Source: Xylocopa sonorina (taxonomy: Eukaryota; Arthropoda; Insecta; Hymenoptera; Apidae). Taken from it: a DNA stretch of 64,000 bases. Where the stretch lies: the NCBI RefSeq assembly GCF_050948175.1, contig NC_135199.1, forward strand, positions 4,096,501-4,160,500, read 5' to 3'. How positions within the stretch are numbered: the stretch's first letter is position 1; each line of letters opens with the position of its first letter. The notes below the pieces were generated by a model, which was not told where the DNA came from, ran no database searches, and saw nothing but the letters and a program-made list of their open reading frames with translations. A program made the translations under genes and the position numbers. Positions 26,746-39,700 of the stretch are shown here, piece by piece.

Positions 26746-28397
26746 TCACATAGCGTGGTAACCGCTTATTCCTCTCTTCGTTCAACGCCGCGTATCCAAC
26801 GAACCTCCTGCACCTTCCGTGCCTCTCCACGCGTTCACCATTCCCGTGTTGGTCAGTAACGTCTCAAGCCCCCGCTTCACCCCTTTCGTCCCAGACTTTC
26901 ACCTGGAAAGCCGCCATTTTTTTTTCTCCTTCCGCGCCGAGGCGCCCGCCGACTACGAAATCGTAGCGCCTCTGCCCGCGGTCCGCGTCGCGATGCGCGG
27001 GCAAATTTGCATCATCGCGCGGCGTCGTTACGTGGCGCGGCGCGATCCTCCGCGTCGAGGAAAGAGGGAAAGAAAAAAACTTACCCGGTTTCTCCTTGAT
27101 AGGCCACGTTCAGCTGTATCGGCGACGAGATTCTAAGGAAATGGAAGGGTGAAAGCGCGCACTCGAGAAATTTAGTCGTGTTCGTGACACGGTATCGAGC
27201 AACGTCAACTTTGCGCGCTTAGCACCGCGCTTCTCGCGGTAGTTTCGAGAGACGGAGAGGAGAGTCTTATCTGTGATCCAGCCGCGGTAAAGCCAGTTAA
27301 ATCATTTAGTTCTTTCTCTGTCTGCGACACTTTTCAGAACCTGAACTTCTGATACGGAATACGACAGATTCTGAGAACAGATACTTTGTATAGTACGTAT
27401 TGTACGTTCACGTGCGCGGCTGTTTATTTATAATCGTATCGTAATGAACGATGATAGTACACGTTAACGTAACGCACAACGGTATGCCACGACTTCACGT
27501 CTAATTATTATCTTTATCGATTTATGATTCGAACGTCTGTACGAGGCAACAAGTTGTCGATGCGTAAGTAGATACTGCTTCTGTAAGACACCGTAACCCA
27601 ACGTGGAACATTGGTTTTACATAAAATATAATATTTGGAATCAGACGAGTTGTATCGATCGGAATAGTACAATTGTTTAAGTATAAATCAACCTTCTTTG
27701 TTTTTGTTTTCGCGCAGTGTACAGGTGCGCGTATCGCTAAGTCTATTTCGAGATTACTATATCAATCAACGCGTAATATTATCAACACGTGATGTACTAA
27801 GAGCACATTGTCTTATCAGGATATTTCGCAAAGCTCCCAAGCGCACACTCATCGGCACTTCACCGTCGCTCGAAGATACCGTTGATTACAGGAAAGTCGA
27901 GCTACGTAACGACTGCTCGGTTATTATCTGTCGTAACGACGCCTGTATTTCAATAAGAAGGTCGCCTGAAAGGAATTAGCCTGATAAGGAAACGAAGATG
28001 TAACATACGCAAATGTATCAGCAGAAGAATCATATCTCGAGCGAGTAGAAAAAGTAACGGAGATATTAGTCGGCTTGCGTAGGGGTATCGAGTTGCGTGG
28101 CTCCAGGATCGATGGTTCCGTGCCTGAGACGGTTCTGGATCGCTCCCACCCGTGGTCTGCGTGCCACACCGCGGCCCATCGCGAGAATTGAACAGGGCCG
28201 CGCATTATACGCGTAGTGTAGCCTGCCAAGGAAACCACACGCGTTTGTATACGCCGCGATAACAACCGTTTCAGCTAGATCCCTTTTTTAGTTCGATATC
28301 ACGCTCAGCATTCCAACCGCGAGCCCGTGCGGCACGGCGTGACCGCTGATCGGCAGAGAGAACGCGTGCGCTTATTCGAAAATTCAATTGTGCATGT

Positions 28398-28451
28398 CAC
28401 GTGATCGCTGGTCCAGGGTTCATCCCGAGCGCCATCAAGCATTGTCACGTG
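28398..28451. promoter_or_regulatory. Paired E-boxes at the proximal cwo promoter
   Basis: Two copies of the 9-base word GTCACGTGA, each carrying the palindrome CACGTG (28398-28403 and 28446-28451), are 48 bp apart start to start. They lie about 0.5 kb upstream of the likely initiator at 28971 and 0.9 kb upstream of the start codon. Paired E-boxes are typical of CLK-CYC direct targets, and insect cwo is such a target. They could also mediate CWO autorepression. Confidence 0.5.
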
Positions 28452-28899
28452 AAATTCGTAGAGTGCATGCGTGCGCGGCCAGGGAGAGACGCGTCTATAG
28501 TTAAACGGACAAGGTGACGCGCGAGCGAAATACGCGGCCCGTTCGATTCTTACGGCCCTGCTAGTTAGTATATCGCGGAATTTCGCGGTCGAACGAGTCA
28601 ACGGCCTTATCGTCGTTAGCATTTATGTCCCGGGATCGAATCGTGCATCTCGTTTTTCCTCCGTTATCGCTCGTTCCCGTAGAAACGCCTCGCGACGTGC
28701 AGCTAAGCAGAACTGGTTTAAAAATTCGACCGTTACGCTTGTAAGAGCTCCGTGTAACGAGAGATCGATCGGCGCGATCACCGGTTTCAAAAGGGGGTAA
28801 AAAAGGAGAGAAAAGAGAGAGAAAAAAAAAGAAATCGAGAAGCAGGAAGGAAGACAGAGAAGAAAAGAAGAGGGCGCCAGTACAGATATATCGGTGAGT

Positions 28900-29349
28900 G
28901 TGACTGGACGGAAAGACGTGGGCGATTCCCAAGTACCGGCCTCCTGGTCCGTCGTGTCGTTTCGAGTGTGTCAGTGAGTTTGTGGAGGCGAACCTAACCT
29001 AGTCGTCGGGTGCGCACTATCGATCAAAGAGCCATTGGTTTAAAGAGAGGACTCGACTCATTTTTTCTTTTTTTTGGGATATACCGGTTGTGTACGCGTA
29101 ACTCCCCAGTCGGCGAAACGCTGTGCGTAAACGTTAAATTTCGCGCTCATTTACACCGAAGTTACTTCATTTAACGTGGCGTGACGTGCGTGTCACGAGC
29201 GTGAATCGAAAGAGGAAAGTTTTTCGATTCTCCCCGTGCGGGAACGGAAGCGGAAGGAGAGCGTAGAGGCACGAAAGGGCAAAGGGCAAAGGAGGATTAA
29301 AAGTCGGAAGTGATCGTGTTGTGCATCGGAAACGATTCTATGCGGCAAG
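28900..29349 (+). promoter_or_regulatory. cwo: Likely cwo core promoter and 5'UTR (long isoform)
   Basis: A TCAGTG initiator-like word at 28971-28976 is followed by about 375 bases with no in-frame coding potential leading into the ATG at 29350. No TATA box is obvious. The leader seems to hold one upstream ATG (29340), out of frame and overlapping the main start. An additional 5'UTR intron cannot be excluded. Confidence 0.4.
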
Positions 29350-30691
29350 ATGATGGAGACACAGAATTACTGGGAGGACAACTCCGCTCATGCTATGCAA
29401 GTGAAATACGAAAGGTAACAAACTTCAAACATTTACCGATTGCGCGTTGAATTTTAAGTAAGAAATTTCATTTCGTTTCTCCTTTCTTAATCATTCCGAT
29501 TCCGAGTACAACGGTACGTTATAAAGCACTTGCGACATGATTCATTGCTGGATCCTAGTATTCTTTCCCGTCAGCTGAACGTTCCACGCTGTTGACCTTG
29601 CCAGTATTATTCAGTCTGGTACCATCCAAAAATATTTACGTGGATCTACTACTACTGGCCGTACCGAGATCGCTCATTAAGTAGAATGAGCCAACGTTCG
29701 CGTGACGCGCGTTCGCACACGCTCGTATCAGGCTTCGCTGTTGTATTTAACTATGCGCTTGTGAGTCGTTTAAAACAAACGATCGCGCAGAATAATGTAA
29801 TGTCGCATGGTGCAGGGAATTTTCGAAAATGTTGTTTGCGTTGCAACGTGCGGTTTGGCGGGCATTATGCAACAGTACGAACATAGAAAAACTCGTACCG
29901 CCGTTGTTACGCTTGTACAGATCGATATGACTGACCGATCTCGTTTAATCCAACGGGTTATTCGCGTACGGTAATTCTAGTTGGATTAATCGATTCGTAT
30001 AGGATTCAACCTGTTAATTATCCTAATGATATTTATATCACAACAAAATCGCACGGATTTATTCGTAGGGACGATTAACGCGAACCTACGCGTTACTTGA
30101 CGATACGGAAAACTACGACACTTGTTATCGCGAGCTTACAGGTGTACGATGTTGACGTCCTCTTTCCCCTTTCGCGTGGCAATATTCCCCCCAAGATATC
30201 AATAATTAGACTCGCACGGAAATTGCTTGTATCTTACCTGGAGTCCCGTACATTGCCCAAAAATTCATGGCCGCGGCAGAGATAAGATAGACAACGAAGA
30301 AACGGTCTTATCGTTGAATACTGATGTCAATTAAACTCGCACATCGTACATCATGCACCGCGTATATCATGATTAACGTATACGCTCGTGCACGATTCGC
30401 TGAAGATTCACGAAGCTACTTGAGAATCGGCAATTACGATGGTACAATGTATTGAAAGTCAGCTCCTCCATCGCGAGCTAAGAGTAATCACGTGTTATCG
30501 CGCTTATTTCCTCCAGTTATCCGTGTAATGGTCGTTCCTGTGCGCCGGTAATATCGGATTGAGATCAATTGTTACTTGCGTACCATTCACGAATTAATTA
30601 GCGCAGAGCAACGTTTCGTTCGTGCTGTATCGAAAAGGGAACTGAAAATCATTCGATTCGTTGGCTTTCATTGCATCGTATCGTGTTAGTT

Positions 30692-30734
<43 letters not shown>

Positions 30735-33700
30735 CAGGATTTGAGAAAGATATCCCGCTACTGGGTGTGTTGCATTGATATTCGCGGTTTCTATTGTCAA
30801 GGAGTATGACGTTTAAGCGTATTCAAGCAGCTCGTTCAGAAGCTTGTAACGTGCGACTTTCACGGGTATGTCGGAACAGTCGGTCATAAACACTTGCGGG
30901 GAGATCGAGAATAGACTGGAGACACGGTGTGTATATCAGGGTGTCGAGGGGCGCGCTGACAGCGGTCGCAGCAGCAACCGAGCAATTCTTACAGGCCACG
31001 CTATAGAACACGGTTTCGTATCTTGGCTGCTTGAACCGCCGCATCGGCCATTGACACTGCAGATCGATCCGCGCGGATTTATTTGAGCACCATCTATATA
31101 ACGCAGGAACGTGTCCGTGTCCCAGCGTCGCGTGTGCCCGCGCGACAGACGAGTTCGTTGAATTTAACTTGGAAATTGATTTTTTTTATCCCTCACATCC
31201 GCCTCCGGAGACGGCGCATCGATTCCCCCGTTCCTTGGGATCCAGCTCGCAACGTACAGTCATCCACAGCAATCGAAATAAACCGTGGCGATCGATGTGG
31301 CGTTGCCAGCTGCATACCAGCCACGCGGTGAAATCATCGGCCCTTTTTCTCCAATTTCGTGAAACAATAACGGCGTCGGGGCATTGAGCTCGGGACTTTA
31401 CGCGAACGCTCTTCTATATCTTAATTTTTCGAGATAACACGTGTTCTATAAATACGAAACACCGTGTGACATTCGGTAAGGAGATTCTATCTGATTAATC
31501 GGTAATTCGTAGGAGCAATAACTTCACGTTCTTATCGAACATACGTGTAGATAAGACGAGGCGGTATCAATTGAGATGATTTCGATACGTGTCCATTCCA
31601 CGTTGGACTCACTTTTGCCGGTATTTAAGGTCCGAGATTTTCTTTAAACTGAAGCGTGCACGTCGTAGTTTGTGTGAAAGGAAGAAGCAAATTAATTTAG
31701 TGTAATCTCTCTCTGAAGTTTGAAACAATTTATCAAGTCTTTTCGGTGATTAGTACAGCTGGCAGAGGTTGCGGCGCCTGACACGACGATTTCGCTACTT
31801 TCAAGTAGATTCGGACAGACACGCGCTGTCAAAGTGATCAGTAGACTTAAAAGTCAGGAGAAGACCGCGGCGCGACGTGATGACTGATTCTACTGAAGGA
31901 GGCGCGGTAATCCATTCTACTGTAGAATCGCTGCGCGCAACGATCTTTGTCGACTTATTCTGAACACAATTTTAGAGTTTTTATGATTGTAAAAAAAAAT
32001 ATTTTAAGGAAGGAAGATCGTAGAATAAAAGGATTAAATAGTTGAGACCTTTGTGACGACGTAAACCTTTCTCAAAGGAACGCAAAGTATCGTGTGAGGA
32101 AATTTTAGAATTTTGTTGTCAGAATATTATAGTAGTGGCAATTTTTTTATAGCTGGATGTATGTTTCTGGAAAAATTGGCGCTTTCGCGTTTTATCAATA
32201 AGTTGCAAAATATTGCGTACATAATAAAGACCATGATTAATCAAATTAATGGAGAGTGGTGGTTAAAACCGTATTTATCTGCGCGAACGTCAGAAATCAT
32301 TTCGATTTTGCCAAATCTTTTAGTAATGCAGATATAAAATAGTTGTGTTAAGAATGCTGTAGAAGAAATTCGAACATAGTTAATAAATTTTCCGCGACTA
32401 CACTTGATTTTAATTAGTCATCACCTGGAGATAAACGATTTATTGAGGAAACTTAATCTTTGATTCTGCTCGTTCACTTTTATTAATTGATTCTTTCCAG
32501 TATTTGAATCAATTCGTTTATCGTTTTCGAGAAATCTTTCCGAGTTTTCTATTTGTCCCCCATTTGATTAATACTCACGATAAGTAAAAGTAAATTAGAT
32601 TTCTTCGAGTATCTGATAACGTTAATTTTTTTCTAGTTAACCCGTATTACTAAGCATATTTTGCTCTATTTGGCGTGTGTCACATATTTACCAAGTATTA
32701 ATTTGAGAACACGATTGTTCTTCGTGGCTCGTTCAACGCAATATATAGCGAAAAACGGACAGTGAAACCGTGTCGAAATTTTTCGACCATAATTTCTGAT
32801 GTTGGCACTAAAACTTTATTCACAAATTGCATTCATTAGAAACTACAGAACAATGGCTGGCGTAAGATTTGCTAGTCGTAAAAATGACGGGTCATTAGAA
32901 ATATACCAAGGCTGAATTGTTTTCGCCTGTTGGAAGTTCAGGTGTCCATTACGGTTAATCAACGTTCCGTCGTGTTCGAAGAAAATGCTCGGAATCTAGC
33001 ATTCGATTCGTTCACAGTTTCTCTGGTGACTGACCCGCTACCGGTGGCTAACATTCCCGAAGCCACCGAATGGCGAGGGAAGATCGTTCGCTTCTTGTTT
33101 TCCGGAGTTCGCGCGAACCGTTCGCCGGATGCACGGCTACGGTCTCTCCTCTTTCGGTCACGTAGGCGCTTGTTGCCTCTCTGGCGCACTGTAATTCGCA
33201 AACGCAAGCCGATAATATCGATTGGATCGTTAAGATGTCTGCAGGCTGTTCTATATTTATCCTAGGAATGTATGCCCCCGCGCGCGCGCGCGATTTTCCA
33301 CCAATCTTTTAATCTACCTCCATCCGTTCGAAGAAGATCAAAAGATCACATGGTGCAAGCGAAATTTTCGCGAAACTGTAGCCGAGCTATTGACGCGAGT
33401 TCCACGGAATGCGATGATAAAGAAACCGCAAAACACCTGCATCCTCGAACAATAGGTAGCTACGCGCATAGAGGTCGATGCAACGGAGAACGGAATTGCG
33501 TCGATCGATGATAAATTATAGTTACGCGAGGCAGCGGCGTCAACCAGACCGACAATGACCGCCGCGTTGCATTGAATGCAATTAACCTGCCCTCCCCCCC
33601 TCGTCTACCTCTCCTTCTTTCAGTTATGCGTAAAACGTAGGCTCGATCGCGTGCCTCTGTTTCACCACCGTCTTGACACAGATATCTCCCCTGTTCGCGT

Positions 33701-36700
33701 TCTGGTGGTTATCGCGGATCGAAACGAAGGCTCTGGCATACATACTTACCTCGTTCATCCTGATCGTGTCACGCCGGGACGGCGTATCGATCTCCTTTCG
33801 TTCTCGACGTTTCTTCTCCTTGGGATAGCCGCGCGGAATGCGCGACGGAATTGGGAACGGTCGACGTCAGCGAAATTCAATCTCGGATCGTTGTCCGTCA
33901 CTTTTCATCGCGTCCTTCGAGCTGCGGCCAGTATGCAAGCGTGCGAAACGAGCACTTGCTCGCGAGCGTCGATTGACCGATGTTTACCATTCTCAGGTCC
34001 GGTTGACCAATCTGCAGTCCCGGGCGCTCGTTTCGAGCACCGGAGATTGCACCAGGCCGCTGTTACCTTGTGTTTGACGAGAATTTGCGTATACCAAGCA
34101 AGCGATACCTCTGTAAATCGTTGTCTCAACAACGATCGAGAGGTTCGACTAGAGCAAAAGCAGCGTGATTAAGACGAAAGAACAATAATCAGAGCGATGG
34201 AGATGTCTCGGTGTAGTCTCCTTTATTTTCTTGCCGCGCGCATATTTACATTCGTGTTTGTTTAATATAATTATCAACAGGCAGCGCATACAAACATCGA
34301 GCGTGTATTTTTCCTTTGGCGCAACGGCGGGCTAAGTACACGTCGTTTCGTCAGCGACGCGAATTTGTTGCTTTACGACCGGGCTGTTTCGGTGCATTAA
34401 AAATTTTCCATTCATGAATCCGCTTTTGCGTCTCGTCGCATCGTTATTCTGTTAACGTTCATCCTTTATTTGCGCGGCGAACGCCACGAGGTGTCTGTCA
34501 AACAAATCACGAGCTCGGAGTTGCGCGAAGCGGTGTCTGAGCACGGGTGTCTGTTTCTACTGCGACACTCGTCCTCCCAACCTACATACAGGCGCTGCCG
34601 CGCGGAAATATCCGTAATTCTGTTTCCAATACGACGTACCACCGTTACAAAATTATTGATAAATGTTCCGTATCACGTGTTTGCTTTCAATATACCTCTA
34701 GCTCATACGTTTCCAAACGAACAATTGAAATTTGTAATCCGTCGATACGGTAAGAAGCGGAAATACCGATATTAGCTATCAATCGATCACTAATTTACAC
34801 ATTGCATGAATACTGCGCGGCGAAGGGTCCAAGTGTACAACGGTTCTGTGCACGTTACTGTGCATCGTCGTGCTGCAAAAGTGCAGTTTTAACCTTGCTG
34901 TTGCGTGTTTACGAAAACATTGCGTTAATTGTCGTAATTACTCGCTCGCCTTTCGCAATTAACGGGTTAACGAAACCCAGCTTACTTTACCTGGCACGTA
35001 TTTGTTTTCTTATGCCCGTTCGGACGTGCACGCGCGTTCCCAACGGCGAAGATAATGCCGTCCGAACGACGGAGAAGAACGGGCGGAAAATTTCGACGAT
35101 AAAACGGTAAGTGTCGCGATAAGGTTTGAACGAGCGGCATAGCAAGTCTCACCGCACGATATTCGCTCTCTCCCCCGTTGCTAAAATTCCGTTCCACTAA
35201 CGACTCGTCGTTAATCCCTTTTTATTGGCAATCGTCCGGCCGTGGTCGGCATAATTCCGACGACGTGCCCGAGGGACGTTTAGTGTCGCGCGAGAAAAAG
35301 TGAGAGTTACCTTGGCTGTTTCACGCTGATCGACCGTGCGTGTACGTACGTACGTACCTACGTCCATGCACACCGTGCACGCGTTCGTGTACGAGCTACG
35401 GAACACGGAGAGGGGCCACTCCGACTGATGAATGCGCGTGCACGTGTTGGTGGGCGTGGAAAATAGTACAACGATTTGATTAGCGGCGGGGGAGATGATT
35501 CATTGTGAAAAACTTCGAATTGTTGTAACATTGTTGAGCGTGGAGAGATTATACAGGCTGCTTTGTTGAACGCTCCATGTTAGCTTCCGCCGCTCGGCCG
35601 ATATTCGATTTCCGTTCATCGTGCCAATTATAACTGTTACGCGATCCGTCGAATTATTTTACGTTGACGTTGGTCAAGCTTGGCGGCGATTAAGAGCTCG
35701 TATTCGCATCGCTCGCTCTCCTCGATGAATGAACAGTTTCGCGCATCAAAGGTTTCACGAACGTCATCCGTGGACGCATATTTCCTCCGAATGTCTCACG
35801 TTCTCGCTTTTGAACCGCGGTCGCGGTGCGAGTCAAGGTTCACCCTGAGAAATCGGGGTCGCCACGAACGGATTTAACACGCGCCGGTGAAACTATTTGT
35901 AGGATTATGAAATGTATTCCGTGGCCGTTGCTCGCGGGATAACGAGCCGCTCTCTGCAACCGTGGCACCGCGTGGACCGAGCCATTTCTCACAGTCCGTT
36001 CAAGCCTCCGGCTTCTGATCAATGCCTGATTTCGCTACTCGACGCTACCTGTGTCATCGCGATTCACCAAGTAGCGTCGCGATACACGGAGCAATCGGAC
36101 CCCACCAGAACGGTCGCTGCTTTAGATTTCCGTATCGGGTGCTGGTTGGCAAAAGTGTGGGTGGCGGAAAGGAAATCGATACATGCGACGATAAGTGGGC
36201 GTACGAGGCGTAGAATCGTTCTCAGGAATTTTATGGTTCGCCTTATTTCGACCTGCGATATCATCGTCAACGCGAAACCCTTATTGATCTTGGGATACGG
36301 CGGGGGTAGATAATAGTCTATCGTCGGTTACGATTGTTCTCCCTGATATTGGAAGGCGAGAAGATTAATAGAAAAATAACTTTGAACGGTCAGGCAGTAC
36401 ATGAACACTCGATTCAGAAATTCGATGCGTAATTACATCGGTTGTGCTAAATATTCATGGAACAATATTTCGTTTCAACTTTGATCTTTCGTTTGGTCAT
36501 TACGTCAGCGCGCGTCGAGCGTCTTTAGTCTTAATCTCTATTTCCTGTGATTAGAAGTCTATTAGAAGCCACGTGTAACGACAGCTGGAAATAACAGAAA
36601 GATACGTCGTTACGTCAATGGAATACTATTTTATTTGACGAAAAACAATTACTAATCAATACCGCGAGCTCGCGCTCATTTCGAAATGCATATATAACTT

Positions 36701-39700
36701 TAGCAAGCTTTGACTTTATAAGGAAAAATTCAATTCTACCTCCTGGATGGGGAAATATACGCAGCGTTACTTAACCTCTAGCTTTCACGGGAACGAAAAG
36801 GAGGTAGAGTGCTAAGTCAACGAGTTTCGTCGGCTTGTACACGACAGAAACGCGAAGACGTAATGCGTCATCCGTCGATCACGAGAGCGTTAAGTAGTAA
36901 ATTACGTCACTGGACAGACATTTTGGTGGCTGTCGATTCTTTTCCATCCGCGAGGACGCTTGGACAGAAATGATCGAAGGAGAACCCGATCGGAAGACGG
37001 GGAACAAACTGCGGCGCGATTGCTAGCACGAAACAACCAGCCAGGAGTCACGTTGCATGACACGCGCTTTCAGCTCGACTCGATGTAGGTTAGTATTTTT
37101 ACGCGGGCGACCAGGTATATACAAATACGGCGCGTGCAAAACAATGCCAGTGTGTAACTGGTCATACGCCACATCCTAGACAACATTTTTATACAGAGTG
37201 CTCCGTAAACGATGCACTCTTCTGGCAGATCGCTTTTAGAAAAATCCACGCAATTTCCTGTACCCCTCGCATATATATGTATGCGTGACGTTACGCAGTT
37301 GTTTGCTTGAAATACTTGAGAAATTGAAGCATAGTACTCGACGATGCGATGTCTTCGTATATTTTTTTCTTTCGTTTGTGCTTCTATTACATCGAATGTG
37401 CGCAGTACTTTTCGAGCAATTGATTTTTTCCACGCGTTATTGACACAGCATTGCAGTATATTTCTTTAGGAAATACTTGACGAAATTCGTGCCACAGTGT
37501 AGATTCGTAGGCTTCGAGTGAAAGACAAGCTCGCGCAAAAATTGGCCAAACTGTTTCCGCGTTTTCCACCGCGGTGGAATTCTATTTCCGCGCGAGGCAC
37601 CCCTCTCGAGTGTTTCGCTATTTTAATTATAACCGAGGGTGTTACATATGCACGTGCATTTCACACGTCGCATCCTTGACCTTTCGAGTGGCTGTGCAAT
37701 TTCGCGAGGACTTTCGACGCGAACTTTACGCAATTCACTCGAATTACTGCATGCTTGGCACGTGCGTGAAGGTGGTACGCGAGGTTAATCGACGATATTG
37801 ACGCGATACCGCGAACAATGCCCGAGTGCTTTACTTTCAAGAGTTTCTGCGAATCGTGCGATTCTTCGATATTCGAGTTAAGGAAAAAGTAAAAAAATGT
37901 ACACGCTTTCGTAATGTTTATGAGACATTTTACGCCCGTATCGGGAAATCCGATTATCGCGTTCTGGCTTTTTCCCGTCTCTCTCGTCCCTGATTTATTT
38001 TCATCGCGACACGAAGGTAGCTTGGAGAAGTAGAGTTAATCTTGAGACGTTGAATCACGATTCAACTTTCTGGTCACACGAAAGGCATGAATGACGCGTT
38101 AATTCGTCATGGAAATATTCTGGAAAATATATATGTATAGTAATGCCTCGGTTCGAAGAGTAGTTGAACTAATAGGTTAACTGTAACAAGGCTACGGCAC
38201 ACGTTTTCAAAGTATGCTGATGCCTTAAAAAAAAGTGCACAGATCGAAAGATATTTCGATACGATCATTTTTCTATCGTCGACTCGGTTAGCTGTCGTCC
38301 ACGTGTCGCTCTGCACGCTTCAACGGTTGATCCACCGCAGGAAGTCTCGATCGTACTTTCCTTCTGACGCGTCAACGTTCCTGCGGACGTCAACGTTCGT
38401 GTAGCAGAAATGCCTGCATTATTAATAACGTGCTCGCATTTGCATATTAAGCTGTAATCGATCTCGTCGTTGCTGCATTTTTTTTCCGTTCAGCATAATT
38501 GGACATTTCTCCGTCAGAACCAGTAAAGCATCCAAACAAATTTCCTCCTCTGCAAGTATCGACCACGATCTTTGATTCCAGAAAAATAGTTGACTAATTG
38601 CAGTAGCCCACGTCACAGTCGCTTATAACTTGAAACACGTCTCATTCGGCCGCTAGCGTACCGAGAATCACTCCCTGGCCAAGAATTACTCGAGGATAAA
38701 CTTGCATCAGAGATAAGGTACAAGCGTGCACGTCCGTCGAAGGGAAGTGTTGCTCATTCTTTTTTTTCCTGGTAACCGCGACGCCCCCCGTGACGCCAGA
38801 TTACGCAATCGCGTTCGAACGCAATAAAAAGAAAAGCGATCCATCGGAAGAGAGCCGAGGCAGACGGGACTGGTAAGGGCGTGTGTAGAAGCGGCGAAAG
38901 AAGAGAAACACGGATGAGAAAGAGGGTCGAGCCGCGCGTTACGTGCGTATGCAGGCGAGTACGTGTGCCAGGCGTGAGTCGCAAGTTAGAAACCGAGGCG
39001 AACCGAGCCACCGCGACTCGGTTGCATCAGCGGCCGGAGCGTCACGTAGATATTTCTTTTTCGACCACCCGTTACGTACACGTGCGCGTGCATGCGACCG
39101 CTGCCGTGTACATTTATGCATCGTGACTTTCTACTTACGTCGCGCGACGGCTCGTCCAGGTACCGGGCACGTAACACGCGCGATCGATCGGATTATGCGG
39201 TCCACACGTGGCCGATAAGGAGGCCTAGCGTTTAAAGGCCCTATCGTCGCGTCCGTCCTCGCTGTTATAATATCGCCCCGTGCCCCCGGAGAGGCCGTGT
39301 TTGGCTCTCCACCCTGGCTGACCCTACGTAACGAGCATACACGCACATTGCCACGACGTGCCCGCGTGCACCAAATGTTCATTGCTATTCACGTGCCGTC
39401 CGGTCAACGCTGTCGGCCATCCACGCCGGTTATAGGAACACGTACGCTGACACGGACCGTATGGAACGCTCTGCTCCCGCGAAACCGCCCGCCCCGTTCC
39501 TTCTAATCGATTATTTCCCGTTTTCGATGATTCATTACACGCTAGGGGAAATGCTGTCGGATAGATGGCTGGCGTGTTCGCTGGACGGTCGAGCGACTCG
39601 CTGGAAATCGCGATCGTTGTAATCTCCAGTTTGTCGCATGCTTTCGTGAAGCGAGAAAATAAGCTGCTCTTTTTTTTTTTAGACTTTAGTCCGAGGAACA

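Larger units (their letters stand above)
20397..28900. other. Intergenic region between CHERP and cwo
   Basis: I find no gene with recognisable homology. Composition shifts from AT-rich to CpG-rich from about 23200 onward. Long overlapping ORFs on both strands in the CpG-rich part (200 codons at 23150-23752 minus, 167 codons at 26202-26705 minus) are arginine-rich, unrecognised and overlapped by ORFs on the other strand, so they are probably chance. A TATCGATA word (DREF-type site) is at 22891-22898. CACGTG E-boxes occur at 20655, 20932, 23550, 23620, 24525, 26687, 26740 and 27786. The right half is best read as the distal regulatory region of cwo. Confidence 0.5.

Noticed and set aside
26202..26830. 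Three overlapping minus-strand ORFs of 139-167 codons
   Set aside because: All three frames are open at once in a CpG-rich regulatory stretch. Open frames in every register indicate composition rather than coding.
33576..34172. 198-codon plus-strand ORF inside cwo intron 1
   Set aside because: No domain, signal or family resemblance, no evident splice context, and composition like the surrounding intron. Protein search or RNA-seq could reopen this.
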